Positions 35,602-44,277 are shown, counted from the stretch's first letter. The stretch: 64,000 nt of DNA from Nocardioides cynanchi (GCF_008761635.1 NZ_CP044344.1:558001-622000), one strand, 5' to 3'. Translations and numbers: made by a program. The notes: generated from the sequence alone by a model not told the origin.

Positions 35602-35937
35602 GGTCGCCAACCCTTCGGTGTCCGCGTTGTCGCAGGTGAGACGCTTGCTCGACGGTAGGCGCGAAGCCGGGTGGCAGTCCAGCGAATCACCAGCCGGGTC
35701 ACATCACCGTGGAGGCCGGCACTCCGCCGGAACCCAACCTCACCGGCCTCGCCGGGACGCCGTGCCCGGGAAGACGGGGTGGCACTGCTCGCCTCGGGCA
35801 ACTCGCTGTGGCGCGACCAGCGGATCGTCACCGACACGCCGGCTACCCAGCTCGCGGCCGTCGGGCAGCTCGCAGGCTGAGCACCGGCGCCGGGACCGGC
35901 GACGTCGCCGGGCGGTCCCGGCCGCCCTTCAGACGGG
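35602..35937. other. degraded intergenic stretch with coding-like fragments
   Basis: No intact gene is seen. A plus-strand frame ending at the TGA at 35878-35880 reads REDGVALLASGNSLWRDQRI and then a threonine/alanine-rich end, and another frame just before it reads ITVEAGTPPEPNLTGLAG. Together they look like a frameshifted remnant of a gene of unknown kind. The right part of the stretch contains the terminator of the DinB-like gene. Confidence 0.35.
35890..35921 (-). terminator. hairpin terminator of the DinB-like gene
   Basis: CCGGGACCG (35890-35898) pairs with CGGTCCCGG (35913-35921), with an inner GCGAC/GTCGC pairing possible. It lies 17 bp after the DinB-like gene's stop on the minus strand. 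No T run. Confidence 0.6.
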
Positions 35938-36441
35938 CTAGCCGACGCTTCCGTCGATCGCCTCGCGCAGGAAGTCGGCGTGACCGGCGTGGCGTGCGGT
36001 CTCCTCGATCAGGTGGAGCAGCACCCAGCGCAGCGTGAAGAGCTCGCCGCGCACGGGTTTCGCAGAGAGCTGGTCCAGTCCGGTGGCCTCGCGCACCACG
36101 GCCCTGCTCCGGCGGCAGGCCTCGCGGTAGCGCTCGCGCAGCTCCTCCGGTTGCAGCTCCGGAGGAGCACGGAACTGCCAGTCCGGGTCGGCGGCCCAGT
36201 CGGCGTCGACGAAGGGCTGGCTGTCGGGCCGTCCGGCGAAGTGGATCTCCATCCAGTCCTCCTCGGCGAGCGCCAGATGGTGGAGCAGGCCACCGAGAGT
36301 GAGCCTCGAGGGAGGCTGGGTCCGGGTCAGCTGCTCCCGGTCGAGCCCTTCTGTCTTGGCGAGCAGCGCCTCCCGTTGGGCGTCGAGGTACTGCTCGAGC
36401 AGCTCCAGCTCGGAACCGGCGCGGTCAGGCTCGGTCGGCAT
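35938..36441 (-). CDS. DinB-family protein (DUF664 type)
   Basis: Helical-bundle protein of 167 residues. The DinB/DUF664 metal ligands appear as LGGLLHHLALAEEDWMEIHFAG (histidine near 52) and LLHLIEETARHAGHADFLRE (two histidines near 150). Members include mycothiol-dependent maleylpyruvate isomerases and other thiol-dependent enzymes of actinobacteria, so a thiol-dependent reaction is possible. TAGGGT lies 6 nt before the ATG, suggesting a leaderless transcript. It stands alone between the hyp operon and the degraded stretch. Confidence 0.85.
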   Translation of the reverse strand: MPTEPDRAGSELELLEQYLDAQREALLAKTEGLDREQLTRTQPPSRLTLGGLLHHLALAEEDWMEIHFAGRPDSQPFVDADWAADPDWQFRAPPELQPEELRERYREACRRSRAVVREATGLDQLSAKPVRGELFTLRWVLLHLIEETARHAGHADFLREAIDGSVG

Positions 36442-36447
36442 CGGCGC

Positions 36448-36453
36448 ACCCTA
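36448..36453 (-). promoter_or_regulatory. -10 box, leaderless start of the DinB-like gene
   Basis: TAGGGT, 6-nt spacer, then ATG. Confidence 0.55.
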
Positions 36454-36513
36454 GCAATGCGAACCATCCCGCCGCCACGGACGCCGTGTGGATGCCCGCG
36501 TGGTGAGTCGAGG

Positions 36514-36885
36514 TCACGGGGTGACTCGAACTGGGAGCACGAGGTGAGTGACCGCCTGGCCCTTGGCGCAGACTGTCGGGTCACCGAGCGGGACGTCAGC
36601 GAGGGCCGGTCCGCCGAACAATGGCCGGGCCGGCTGCCTCGTGCTCGCGCCGCCGCGCGGGATCTCCACCTGTCGGGGTGTGGCATATGTGCGGGCTCCG
36701 GATTTAATCTCGACTCGAATCCCCGGTGCCGAGCTGCTGACGTCCAGTGCCGAGGACAGCGCCCCGCCGCTCACGCAGCTCGCGGGGCGCGACCATGTCC
36801 GGGCCCCGAGGGCGCGGCAGCCCGTTCGGTCGCAGGCTCCAGACGCGCCGCCGAGTCGTGTTTCGGTGGAGTTCCCAGAACTCAC
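36514..36885 (-). CDS. doubtful open frame, possibly a gene remnant
   Basis: A 123-codon minus-strand frame. Its second half (GIRVEIKSGARTYATPRQVEI and PLGDPTVCAKGQAVTHLVL) looks like beta-rich protein sequence, whereas the first half is serine/glycine-rich without a signal peptide. G/C bias at third positions is clearly lower than in the core genes. It may be the intact end of a gene whose front part is lost. The surrounding 36442-36934 shows no other convincing gene. Low confidence. Confidence 0.25.
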   Translation of the reverse strand: MSSGNSTETRLGGASGACDRTGCRALGARTWSRPASCVSGGALSSALDVSSSAPGIRVEIKSGARTYATPRQVEIPRGGASTRQPARPLFGGPALADVPLGDPTVCAKGQAVTHLVLPVRVTP

Positions 36886-36922
36886 GAGTCGCCATCGCCA
36901 GCCGTGCTCGGGACTCCCGATC

Positions 36923-36928
36923 TAGCAT
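36923..36928 (+). promoter_or_regulatory. -10 box, leaderless start of the HicB-like gene
   Basis: TAGCAT, 6-nt spacer, then ATG. Confidence 0.5.
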
Positions 36929-36934
36929 TGCTCC

Positions 36935-37210
36935 ATGGCCGGCGAGCCGTCTGCGCACCCCGAGGCGTGTCGAGTCACTGCCACCGCCCGCGCCGGGCAC
37001 GGTCGATGGCGGGTGCGCCTCGACGAACCGCCCGATGTGAGGGTGCGTGTCAAGCGTCTGGCGGAAGTCGACGAGGCTGTGTCAGCTCGGCTCTCCCAGG
37101 ATCGCGGTCGAAAAGAAGTCCGGGCTGTCGTACACATCCGCTGGTACGACGCGGATCACTGCGTTCCCTGGCCCTCGTGGCTCGAGACGCACGCCGACAT
37201 CGCCGACTGA
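36935..37210 (+). CDS. small HicB-like protein
   Basis: Protein of 91 residues. The segment CRVTATARAGHGRWRVRLDE followed by DVRVRVKRLAEVDEAVSARL matches the strand-strand-helix pattern of HicB-type antitoxins and related small proteins, in which a tryptophan-containing beta-hairpin is followed by a short helix. The C-terminal part (VVHIRWYDADHCVPWPSWLE) is unusual. No HicA-like toxin or other partner was seen next to it. The TAGCAT box 6 nt before the ATG supports expression. It lies at the boundary between the degraded stretch and glnA. Confidence 0.5.
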   Translation: MAGEPSAHPEACRVTATARAGHGRWRVRLDEPPDVRVRVKRLAEVDEAVSARLSQDRGRKEVRAVVHIRWYDADHCVPWPSWLETHADIAD

Positions 37211-37282
37211 GAACCCGCCCGCGAGGGCCATCACCGACTCTGCTCACCGATGGGCGACGCGGGTCGCGAGTTCAGCAGTGTC

Positions 37283-38701
37283 CTAGATGTCGTAGTAGAG
37301 CTCGAACTCGTGCGGGTGGGGGCGCAGGGCGACCGGCTGGATCTCCTGGGTGCGCTTGTAGTCGATCCAGGTCTCGATCAGGTCGCCGGTGAAGACGCCG
37401 CCCTCGAGCAGGAACTCGTGGTCCTCCTCGAGGGAGTCCATCACCGCGTTGAGCGAGGCGGGCACGGTCGGGATGTCGGCGTGCTCGTCGGGCGGGAGCT
37501 CGTAGAGGTCCTTGTCGACGGGCTCGTGCGGCTCGATCTTGTTCTTGATGCCGTCGATCCCGGCCAGCAGCATCGCGGAGAACGCGAGGTAGGGGTTGGC
37601 CGACGGGTCGGGGCAGCGGAACTCGATCCGCTTGGCCTTCGGGTTGGACCCCGTGATCGGGATCCGCACGCAGGCCGAGCGGTTGCGCTGGCTGTAGACC
37701 AGGTTGACCGGAGCCTCGAAGCCCGGCACCAGCCGGTGGTAGGAGTTCACGGTCGGGTTGGTGAAGGCCAGCAGGGACGGGGCGTGGGCGAGGATGCCGC
37801 CGATGTAGTAGCGCGCCATGTCCGACAGGCCGGCGTACCCGGTCTCGTCGTAGAACAGCGGCTCGTCGTCGTTCCAGATCGACTGGTGGCAGTGCATGCC
37901 GGAGCCGTTGTCGCCGAAGATCGGCTTCGGCATGAAGGTCGCGGTCTTGTTGTTGCGCCAGGCGACGTTCTTGACGATGTACTTGAACTTCATCACGTCG
38001 TCGGCGGCCTTGAGCAGCTCGTCGAAGTTGTAGTTGATCTCCGCCTGGCCGGCGGTGCCGACCTCGTGGTGGGCACGCTCCACAGTGAGGCCGGACTTCT
38101 CCAGCTCGATCACCATCTCGTCACGCAGCTCGCCGAAGTGGTCGTACGGCGCCACCGGGAAGTAGCCGCCCTTGTAGCGCACCTTGTAGCCGCGGTTGTT
38201 GTCCTCGGAGCCTGAGTTCCAGGCGCCGGCCTCGGAGTCGATGTGGTAGTAACCGGCGTTGACCTTGGTCTCGAACCGCACGGAGTCGAAGACGTAGAAC
38301 TCGGCCTCGGGGGCGAAGTACGCCTTGGTGCCGATCCCGGTCGAGGAGAGGTAGGCCTGCGCCTTGCGGGCGATGTTGCGCGGGTCGCGGGAGTAGGCCT
38401 CACCGGTGAGCGGGTCGTGGATGAAGAAGTTCACGACCAGGGTCTTGGCGACCCGGAACGGGTCGATGTAGGCGGTCGTCGGGTCCGGGAACAGCGACAT
38501 GTCGGACTCGTGGATGGCCTGGAAGCCGCGGATCGAGGAGCCGTCGAAGTTCAGGCCGTCGTCGAAGACCTTCTGGTCGAACGACGACACCGGGACGGTG
38601 AAGTGCTGCATGATGCCGGGGAGGTCGCAGAAGCGTACGTCGACCATCTCGACGCCCTCGTTCTTGATGTACTTGAGCAGCTCGTCGCTGTTGGCGAACA
38701 T
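37283..38701 (-). CDS. glnA: type I glutamine synthetase, adenylylatable
   Basis: Main glutamine synthetase for ammonium assimilation; 472 residues, full length. Catalytic segments are [45 protein letters not shown] and [13 protein letters not shown]. The adenylylation tyrosine lies in [10 protein letters not shown], the target motif for the GlnE encoded at 20.1 kb. A strong AGGAGG ribosome-binding site precedes the ATG. Upstream lies a four-half-site GlnR operator, so expression should be controlled by nitrogen status, probably activation under limitation as known for GlnR in Streptomyces and mycobacteria. Confidence 0.97.
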   Translation of the reverse strand: MFANSDELLKYIKNEGVEMVDVRFCDLPGIMQHFTVPVSSFDQKVFDDGLNFDGSSIRGFQAIHESDMSLFPDPTTAYIDPFRVAKTLVVNFFIHDPLTGEAYSRDPRNIARKAQAYLSSTGIGTKAYFAPEAEFYVFDSVRFETKVNAGYYHIDSEAGAWNSGSEDNNRGYKVRYKGGYFPVAPYDHFGELRDEMVIELEKSGLTVERAHHEVGTAGQAEINYNFDELLKAADDVMKFKYIVKNVAWRNNKTATFMPKPIFGDNGSGMHCHQSIWNDDEPLFYDETGYAGLSDMARYYIGGILAHAPSLLAFTNPTVNSYHRLVPGFEAPVNLVYSQRNRSACVRIPITGSNPKAKRIEFRCPDPSANPYLAFSAMLLAGIDGIKNKIEPHEPVDKDLYELPPDEHADIPTVPASLNAVMDSLEEDHEFLLEGGVFTGDLIETWIDYKRTQEIQPVALRPHPHEFELYYDI

Positions 38702-38782
38702 TCATCCTCCTCGGCTGCGTGGCGCAGCCTGGTGACTCTCGGTGCGGGCAGGTCCGGCCGCGGCTCTGCGGCGGACGTCGTC

Positions 38783-38788
38783 AACGTA
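38783..38788 (-). promoter_or_regulatory. candidate -10 box of glnA
   Basis: TACGTT on the minus strand about 82 bp before the glnA start and just downstream of the GlnR operator. The region corresponding to -35 overlaps the operator and does not resemble TTGACA, as expected for an activator-dependent promoter. Confidence 0.4.
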
Positions 38789-38798
38789 GGTGGGGGCA

Positions 38799-38836
38799 GT
38801 TACTTGACCGTATCCGGTTTGTTTCACGCACGTAAC
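38799..38836 (-). promoter_or_regulatory. GlnR operator upstream of glnA
   Basis: On the minus strand the sites are GTTAC, GAAAC, GATAC and GTAAC, each separated by exactly 6 nt (a1-b1-a2-b2). GTnAC-n6-GnAAC is the established GlnR consensus in Streptomyces and mycobacteria. Both a-b pairs are present over 38 bp, directly upstream of the likely glnA -10. The operator is between divergent glnA and the RDD gene, and could affect both. Confidence 0.8.
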
Positions 38837-38875
38837 AGGTGGCCTCCCGGCGCTCGTCGTACCACCCCTGCTGGC

Positions 38876-38881
38876 TAGCCT
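38876..38881 (+). promoter_or_regulatory. -10 box, leaderless start of the RDD gene
   Basis: TAGCCT, 6-nt spacer, then the second of two adjacent GTG codons (38888). Confidence 0.55.
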
Positions 38882-38887
38882 GACGTG

Positions 38888-39307
38888 GTGCCCGTCGCCG
38901 AGCTGCCCTTCGAGACCGCGTCCTGGGGGCGCCGCATCCTGGCGCTCGTCGTCGACTGGCTCGCCTCCAACCTGGTCGTGGTCGCGATCCTCGGCCCGAG
39001 CGGCTGGAGCACCAGCCGCGGCTCGGGGTTCTACGCGCTGGGCGTGTTCGTGGTCGAGTCGTCGTTCTTCATGGCGCTGCTGGGTGGCTCGTTCGGCCAG
39101 CTCGCAACCCGCCTCCGGGTGATCCGGGTCGACGGCTCGCGCCGGCCGCTCGCTCTGCTGATGGCGCTCGCACGACAGGTGCTGATCTGCTTGGTGATCC
39201 CGCCGATCGTCTTCCGCCCGGACGGCCGGGGGCTGCACGACCTGGCGACCGGTTCGGCCACCGTGCCCTTGGCCGTTCTGCGTTTGCCGGGGGGTGCCCG
39301 CGGTTAG
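38888..39307 (+). CDS. RDD-family membrane protein
   Basis: Integral membrane protein of 139 residues with three hydrophobic segments: RRILALVVDWLASNLVVVAIL at about 12-32, FYALGVFVVESSFFMALLGG and LALARQVLICLVIPPIVF. The motif DW in the first helix, RLRVIRVDG and the GRGLHDLATGS end are typical of RDD proteins, whose function is largely unknown (some are ion or sodium transport-related). The GTG at 38888 fits the leaderless spacing better than the GTG at 38885. It is divergent from glnA, as the equivalent gene is next to glnA in mycobacteria. Confidence 0.85.
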   Translation: MPVAELPFETASWGRRILALVVDWLASNLVVVAILGPSGWSTSRGSGFYALGVFVVESSFFMALLGGSFGQLATRLRVIRVDGSRRPLALLMALARQVLICLVIPPIVFRPDGRGLHDLATGSATVPLAVLRLPGGARG

Positions 39308-39310
39308 GCT
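39305..39310 (+). promoter_or_regulatory. -10 box, leaderless start of the lipoprotein gene
   Basis: TAGGCT, 7-nt spacer, then ATG; it overlaps the end of the RDD gene. Confidence 0.5.
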
Positions 39311-39317
39311 CGTGGGC

Positions 39318-40163
39318 ATGCGCATCCTGACTCTTCGCAAGGCGGCCGCGGCCGCGATCGTCCCGCTGGCGCTCGGCTCGCTGGCCGGGTGCGGCAGCGC
39401 CGGCAGCTCGTCGACGGCGGCGGACCCGGCCGCCACCACGACGAGCCCGACGCCCGCCGCCACCCAGCAGGCGGGCGCGTCCGACCCGGGGCGAGGCCAG
39501 AAGGTCGACAGCGCCAAGTTCCTGGCGATGGTCAAGGCCGGTGCGCAGAAGCTGACCACGGCGAAGTTCACGATGACGATGGACGCCTCCGGCCAGCAGA
39601 TCTCCGCCGACGGCGCCCTCGACATGACCGGCAGCACGCCGGCCATGAAGATGTCGATGGACCTGACCGGCATGGGCACCCCCACCGAGATGATCCTGCT
39701 CGGCGGCGTCATGTACATCGCGATGCCCGGCGGCAACGGCAGCTACATGAAGATGGATCTCACCGACCCGAACGGCCCGTTGGGGTCGATGGGCGACACC
39801 CTCGGGGGCATCGACCCGAAGTCCCTGATGGACGAGATGTCGCCCGACGTCTTCAAGAAGGTCGTGTACGACGGCACCCAGACGGTCGGTGGCCAACAGC
39901 TCAAGCACTACACGGTCACGATCGACACCATCGCCGTCCCCATGCTCAAGGGGATGCCCTCCTCGTCCACCGCATCGCTGCCCAAGGCCATGACCTACGA
40001 CCTGTGGCTCGACGACCAGGGCCGGATGGCGCAGTTCAAGATGCTGATGAAGAAGGTCCTGTCGATGACGATGACCTACTCCGACTTCGGCGCTCCGGTC
40101 GCGATCAAGGCTCCGGCCCCGTCGAAGGTCCAGGCGATGCCGGGCAGCACCGCCACGAGCTGA
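39318..40163 (+). CDS. lipoprotein, LppX/LprG-like
   Basis: Protein of 281 residues. The signal peptide ends in the lipobox LGSLAGC, so cysteine 25 or so should be lipid-modified and the protein anchored outside the membrane. A long serine/threonine/alanine linker precedes the folded domain, which has SAKFLAMVKAGAQKLTTAKFTMTMDASGQ, MKMSMDLTGMGTPTEMILLGGVMYIAMPG and MTYDLWLDDQGRMAQFKMLM, the repeating strand pattern of the LolA-like mycobacterial LppX/LprG fold. Such proteins bind lipids; this role here is inference. ATG at 39318 is preceded by a -10 box at leaderless spacing. Confidence 0.8.
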   Translation: MRILTLRKAAAAAIVPLALGSLAGCGSAGSSSTAADPAATTTSPTPAATQQAGASDPGRGQKVDSAKFLAMVKAGAQKLTTAKFTMTMDASGQQISADGALDMTGSTPAMKMSMDLTGMGTPTEMILLGGVMYIAMPGGNGSYMKMDLTDPNGPLGSMGDTLGGIDPKSLMDEMSPDVFKKVVYDGTQTVGGQQLKHYTVTIDTIAVPMLKGMPSSSTASLPKAMTYDLWLDDQGRMAQFKMLMKKVLSMTMTYSDFGAPVAIKAPAPSKVQAMPGSTATS

Positions 40164-40193
40164 CCCGTTAGCGGGGGAGCCGAGCCGAAGGGC

Positions 40194-40916
40194 TCAGCGG
40201 CCGCGGAAGTTGCCGCGCATGCCCTTCATCGACGTCGGAACCGGCCCCTTGGGCATCGGTACGACGGGCCGCGACGCGTCGATCGCCTTGAGTCGCGCCA
40301 GCACGTCGGTGATCTCGGCGGGCTTGACCTGGCGCTTCATCTTCTGGATGTGGCGCGCGATCTTGGGCAGGGGCACCTGGCCCTCACCGTTGCCGCAGAT
40401 CACCTCGTGAACGGGGATCTCGGAGATCACCCGCTCGTGCCGGCGACGTTCGCTGGTCAGCAGCGCCTTGACCCGCCCCGGGTTGCCCTCGCCCACCAGC
40501 ACGACCCCCGGAGGGCCGATCACGCGGTGCACGACGTCCTGCTGCTTGTTGAACGCGATCGCGGTGTCGAGCCGCCAGCCGCGCTTGAGCAGCTGGAGGG
40601 CGCCGGCGGCGGCGCCGACCTGCCCCTCCATCTGGGAGTACGCCGCCTTCTGCGCGCGGCGGGAGAACGTGATCAGGGCGGCCAGCACACCGAGCATCAG
40701 CGCGCCGAAGATCGTCACGGCCAGCGAGATCGGGCCGCCGTGGCCGGTGGCCAGCCAGAAGACCCCGAAGCCGACCAGAGCGCCGACCACGAAGGCACCC
40801 AGGATCCACATCCCCAGCTGGGGGTCGGACCGCTTGGCCATCCGGTAGGTCTCGGCGAACTGCTTGATCCGGCCCTGCTTCTCGGGCTCGGGAAGGGTCG
40901 GTCGCGAGGAGGACAT
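40194..40916 (-). CDS. DUF4191 membrane protein
   Basis: Protein of 240 residues. A basic N-terminus (PEKQGRIKQFAETYRMAKRSDP) is followed by two membrane helices (LGMWILGAFVVGALVGFGVFWL and ISLAVTIFGALMLGVLAALITF, about 34-85) and a cytosolic region with the conserved DVVHRVIGPPGVVLVGEGNPGRVKALL and VPLPKIARHIQKMKRQVKPAEI. The family is conserved beside lipA in actinobacteria, function unknown. The ATG at 40916 starts the family-like sequence; the larger open frame is an overlap artefact. Confidence 0.88.
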   Translation of the reverse strand: MSSSRPTLPEPEKQGRIKQFAETYRMAKRSDPQLGMWILGAFVVGALVGFGVFWLATGHGGPISLAVTIFGALMLGVLAALITFSRRAQKAAYSQMEGQVGAAAGALQLLKRGWRLDTAIAFNKQQDVVHRVIGPPGVVLVGEGNPGRVKALLTSERRRHERVISEIPVHEVICGNGEGQVPLPKIARHIQKMKRQVKPAEITDVLARLKAIDASRPVVPMPKGPVPTSMKGMRGNFRGR

Positions 40917-40948
40917 GCGCGGGCTGCTCCGGAGTTCGGTGAGGGTGG

Positions 40949-41896
40949 TCAGGCCGGCGTGCGCGCCGACATGGCCTGACGGTACAACCGACCGGCCCGG
41001 TACGACGAACGCACGAGCGGGCCGGACAGCACGCCCGAGAAGCCGATCTCCTCGGCCTCGGTGGCGAGCTCGACGAACTCCTCCGGCTTGACCCAACGCT
41101 CCACGGGGTGGTGTCGGGGAGAGGGGCGGAGGTACTGCGTGATCGTGACCAGCTCGCAGCCCGCGTCGTGCAGGTCGCGCAGCGCCTGGCTGACCTCCTC
41201 GCGGGTCTCGCCCATCCCCAGGATCAGGTTGGACTTGGTGACCAGGCCGAACTCGCGGGCCGCGGTCAGCACGCCCAGCGAGCGGTCGTAGCGGAACGCC
41301 GGGCGGATCCGCTTGAAGATCCGGGGCACCGTCTCGACGTTGTGGGCGAGCACCTCGGGCCGGCTCTCGAAGACCTCGGCCAGCTGCTCGGGGCGGCCGT
41401 TGAAGTCGGGGATCAGGTTCTCCACGCCGGTGCCGGGGTTGACCTCGTGGATCACCCGCACGGTCTCGGCATACAGCCAGGCCCCGCCGTCGGGCAGGTC
41501 GTCGCGCGCGACGCCGGTGATGGTCGCGTAGCGCAGCCCCATCTTCTGCACCGACTCCGCGACCCGACGCGGCTCGTCGCGGTCGAGCGGCTGCGGCTTG
41601 CCGGTGTCGATCTGGCAGAAGTCGCAGCGGCGCGTGCACTGGTCGCCGCCGATCAGGAAGGTCGCCTCACGGTCCTCCCAGCACTCGAAGATGTTGGGGC
41701 AGCCCGCCTCCTGGCACACCGTGTGCAGGCCCTCGGACTTCACCAGGCCCAGCAGCTCTTGGTACTCCGGGCCCATCGTCGCGCGGGTCTTGATCCACGA
41801 GGGCTTGCGCTCGATCGGGGTCTCGGCGTTGCGGACCTCGAGGCGCAGGAGCTTGCGGCCCTCGGGCGCGGCGTTCGTGGGAGGGGCTTGGGTCAC
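40949..41896 (-). CDS. lipA: lipoyl synthase
   Basis: Radical-SAM enzyme that inserts two sulfur atoms into octanoyl groups to make lipoyl cofactors. The 315 residues have the auxiliary cluster cysteines in [17 protein letters not shown], the radical-SAM motif [11 protein letters not shown] and a C-terminal serine ligand (LVRSSYRAG). GTG at 41896 (VTQAPPT...) is taken as start because a TACCAT box lies 8 nt upstream; a TTG at 41905 is the alternative. Located between DUF4191 and lipB; works with LipB on the E2 subunit encoded at 45.2 kb. Confidence 0.96.
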   Translation of the reverse strand: MTQAPPTNAAPEGRKLLRLEVRNAETPIERKPSWIKTRATMGPEYQELLGLVKSEGLHTVCQEAGCPNIFECWEDREATFLIGGDQCTRRCDFCQIDTGKPQPLDRDEPRRVAESVQKMGLRYATITGVARDDLPDGGAWLYAETVRVIHEVNPGTGVENLIPDFNGRPEQLAEVFESRPEVLAHNVETVPRIFKRIRPAFRYDRSLGVLTAAREFGLVTKSNLILGMGETREEVSQALRDLHDAGCELVTITQYLRPSPRHHPVERWVKPEEFVELATEAEEIGFSGVLSGPLVRSSYRAGRLYRQAMSARTPA

Positions 41897-41933
41897 GTGG
41901 ACCAATGGTACGCGGGTGTCCCAGTGGCCGAGG

Positions 41934-42659
41934 TCACGGTGTCAGCAGCTCGATTCGCGGCCCACGGCCGGGCTCCGGCCGCGGCTCGTAGTCCGGCGTC
42001 GGCGTGTACGGCGTCCAGGCGAGCAGGTCGGCCAGGTGCCGGCGCACGCTCGGGAGCACGTCGGCGACGGTGACGTCGCGCCGGAGCTCGGCCGTCAGCG
42101 AGGTGACGCCGGCGTCGGCGATCCCGCAGGGCACGAAGCGGTCGTACCACGACAGGTCGACGTCGCAGTTGAGGGCGAAGCCGTGCATGGTCACGCCCCG
42201 GCTGACCCGGATGCCCAGCGCCGCGATCTTGCGCTCGGGCTTGGGGCCCCAGGCCTTCAGCCACACGCCGCTGCGCCCGGGCACCCGCGCGGTCTCGAGG
42301 CCGAAGTCGGCGCAGACCCCGATCAGCGCCTCCTCGACGCGGCGCACGTAGTCGACGACCAGGACGTGCTCGGGCAGCCGGACGATCGGGTAGCCGACCA
42401 GCTGACCAGGCCCGTGGAAGGTGATCAGTCCGCCGCGGTCGACGTCGATGACGGGTGCGCCACCGGGGTCGGCCGGCCGGTCGGCGGCCGACGTGCGCTT
42501 GCCGGCGGTGAAGACCGGCGGGTGCTCCAGCAGCCAGACCGTGTCGGGCGCCTCGCCCGCGACCACCTGCCCATGGATCTCGCGCTGGGTGTCCCACGCC
42601 GCGAGGTAGTCGACGGCGTCGGCGCCGAACCCGCCCTCGCGGAAGACCAGGTCGCTCAC
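41934..42659 (-). CDS. lipB: octanoyltransferase
   Basis: Moves octanoyl groups from acyl carrier protein to lipoyl domains, first step of lipoate synthesis. The 241 residues carry [68 protein letters not shown] with the catalytic lysine, and [14 protein letters not shown] with the catalytic cysteine in PCGI. TAGGCT lies 7 nt before the GTG. It lies upstream of lipA with a 37-bp gap. Confidence 0.96.
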   Translation of the reverse strand: MSDLVFREGGFGADAVDYLAAWDTQREIHGQVVAGEAPDTVWLLEHPPVFTAGKRTSAADRPADPGGAPVIDVDRGGLITFHGPGQLVGYPIVRLPEHVLVVDYVRRVEEALIGVCADFGLETARVPGRSGVWLKAWGPKPERKIAALGIRVSRGVTMHGFALNCDVDLSWYDRFVPCGIADAGVTSLTAELRRDVTVADVLPSVRRHLADLLAWTPYTPTPDYEPRPEPGRGPRIELLTP

Positions 42660-42666
42660 CCGATCG

Positions 42667-42672
42667 AGCCTA
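42667..42672 (-). promoter_or_regulatory. -10 box, leaderless start of lipB
   Basis: TAGGCT, 7-nt spacer, then GTG. Confidence 0.55.
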
Positions 42673-42842
42673 CCCGGCGTCGGCGAGCGTCAGGGACCCG
42701 CGGACGATCGCCTGGATCTGCGGTCATCGACCGCGTCGGAACCGAGCCCGCTCAACCTGAACGCCAGGTCGCTCACGTCCCCCGCGATGCGGGGCGCGCC
42801 CTACGCAGGCGGGGCGGGCAGCGTCCGGATCCAGTGGGCCCG

Positions 42843-43691
42843 TCAGGCGCGGCCGTCGGCGAGGAGCATCTCGACGGGGACCCGCAGCAGCCCGTCGACC
42901 TCGTGCGCAGCCATCTTCCGGCGTACCTCGTCGCGCACGTGGTCGCGCTCGGCGGCGGCCAGAGTGCGATAGGCGTGCGGCATCGAGCCGCTGGCCGTCT
43001 CGACGACGTGCCAGTAGTGCTCAAATGTTCCAAGGTCCGCGTGCGCCTGCTGGGGCCGGACGCCGACGTCGCTGAACCCGGCGGACGTGAACAGGTCTTC
43101 CAGCCGATGAGGGTCTCCCAGGGCGAACGAGAGGTGGAGCGTCTCGCGCTCGGCCGGGAGCACGTGACTGAGGGCGGCTGCGAGGTAGCTCCACAGGGGG
43201 GCACGCTCGGCCGTGCCGATCACGCAGACGGCTGCGCGTCGCCCCGGCCGCAGGACCCGGCGGAACTCGGACAGACCGGCACCGGGATCGGGCAGGAACA
43301 TCAAACCGAGCTGGCAGACCACCGCGTCGAACCGGCCGTCGGCGAAGGGCATGCGTTGCGCGTCCGCAGCCACCCAGGTGCACGAGGCGCCCGGCAGTCG
43401 TGCGCGGGCCGCACGCAGCATCGCGGTGGAGATGTCCAGGCCCACGACCCGTCCCGGCATCCCGACCATGTCGGCCGCCGGTTCCGCTGCTTCACCGGGA
43501 CCGCTCGCCACGTCGAGGACCAGGTCGCCCAGGCTCACTGCGCCGAGCCGGAGCAGGGCCGGGACGAAGAGGGACGACCAACGTCCGATGTACTCGAAGT
43601 AAGCCGCGGGGTCGACCGTGGAGGCGTCCGGGGCATGCAGCCCTCGGGCCCAGCCGACACCGGCAGGGGGCTGGGAGGCGTCGTCTGCCAC
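42843..43691 (-). CDS. SAM-dependent methyltransferase, UbiE-like
   Basis: Class I methyltransferase of about 282 residues. Motif I is LVLDVASGPGEAAEP at about 58-72, followed by GLDISTAMLRAARARL (motif II) and FDAVVCQLGLMFLPDPGAGLSEFRRVLRPGR (motifs for the small-molecule methyltransferase family). An N-terminal helical region (PAAYFEYIGRWSSLFVPALLRL) resembles UbiE-like enzymes. The substrate is unknown. The start is uncertain: I chose the GTG at 43691, with a GAGGGA stretch directly before it. It lies divergent from the small anchored protein gene. Confidence 0.8.
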   Translation of the reverse strand: MADDASQPPAGVGWARGLHAPDASTVDPAAYFEYIGRWSSLFVPALLRLGAVSLGDLVLDVASGPGEAAEPAADMVGMPGRVVGLDISTAMLRAARARLPGASCTWVAADAQRMPFADGRFDAVVCQLGLMFLPDPGAGLSEFRRVLRPGRRAAVCVIGTAERAPLWSYLAAALSHVLPAERETLHLSFALGDPHRLEDLFTSAGFSDVGVRPQQAHADLGTFEHYWHVVETASGSMPHAYRTLAAAERDHVRDEVRRKMAAHEVDGLLRVPVEMLLADGRA

Positions 43692-43776
43692 TCCCTCAGA
43701 ATGCCCGAGAAGCACTGCTCGCGCACCTGTGGAGGAGCGCTCGCGTCCCCGCGCGCTGGCCTCCAGAGTGGAGCAC

Positions 43777-44277
43777 GTGCGCACTTCTCGGATCCTGATC
43801 GCGGCGGGGCTGGTGACCGGGCTGGTCGTGGCGGTCGCCGTCACCCGGCACCACGTCGTACGACGTGAGGCGGCGGTGGCGGGCTCCGTCCCCGTCACCT
43901 GCACGAGCCGGGCCCTGAGCGTGCTGGAGGAGTGGGACCGACGCCGCGCCCGGGCCTGGGCGAGCGGCCGACCCCGGTCGCTGGTCGGGCTCTACACCAC
44001 CGGCTCGCGCACCGCGGCGCGCGACGCGGCCCTGCTCGACGCCTACCGGGCACGCGGGCTACGGGTGCGATCGATGGGTCGCCAGGTGCTGGCCGTCCAC
44101 GTGCGCACCTGCCGCCCCCGCAGGCTGGTGCTCCTGGTCACCGACCGGCTGGTCGACGCCGTGGCCGTCGGCGGCGGCGTGCGCACCGGGTTGCCGCCCG
44201 GTCGGCCGACGAGGCGGGAGGTGCGTCTCCTGCGCGAGGGCGGGCGGTGGCGGGTCAGCGAGGTCTACGAGCGCTGA
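43777..44277 (+). CDS. membrane-anchored protein, unknown function
   Basis: Protein of 166 residues with an N-terminal hydrophobic helix (ILIAAGLVTGLVVAVAVT, about 5-22) after a short basic start, so it is probably anchored with the rest extracytoplasmic. The outer part is arginine-rich with CTSRALSVLEEWDRRRARAWASG, VGLYTTGSRTAARDAALLDAYRARGLRVRSMGRQVL and VRLLREGGRWRVSEVYER, resembling the small NTF2-like or IMS-import-like domains sometimes found beside membrane helices. The identity is not established. It ends 13 bp inside the convergent epimerase gene. The GTG start was chosen for the helix; the frame extends upstream. Confidence 0.6.
   Translation: MRTSRILIAAGLVTGLVVAVAVTRHHVVRREAAVAGSVPVTCTSRALSVLEEWDRRRARAWASGRPRSLVGLYTTGSRTAARDAALLDAYRARGLRVRSMGRQVLAVHVRTCRPRRLVLLVTDRLVDAVAVGGGVRTGLPPGRPTRREVRLLREGGRWRVSEVYER

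Noticed and set aside
36690..36730. tRNA-like T-arm (CTCGAATCCCC)
   Set aside because: No acceptor, anticodon or D-arm pairing could be found on either strand around it.
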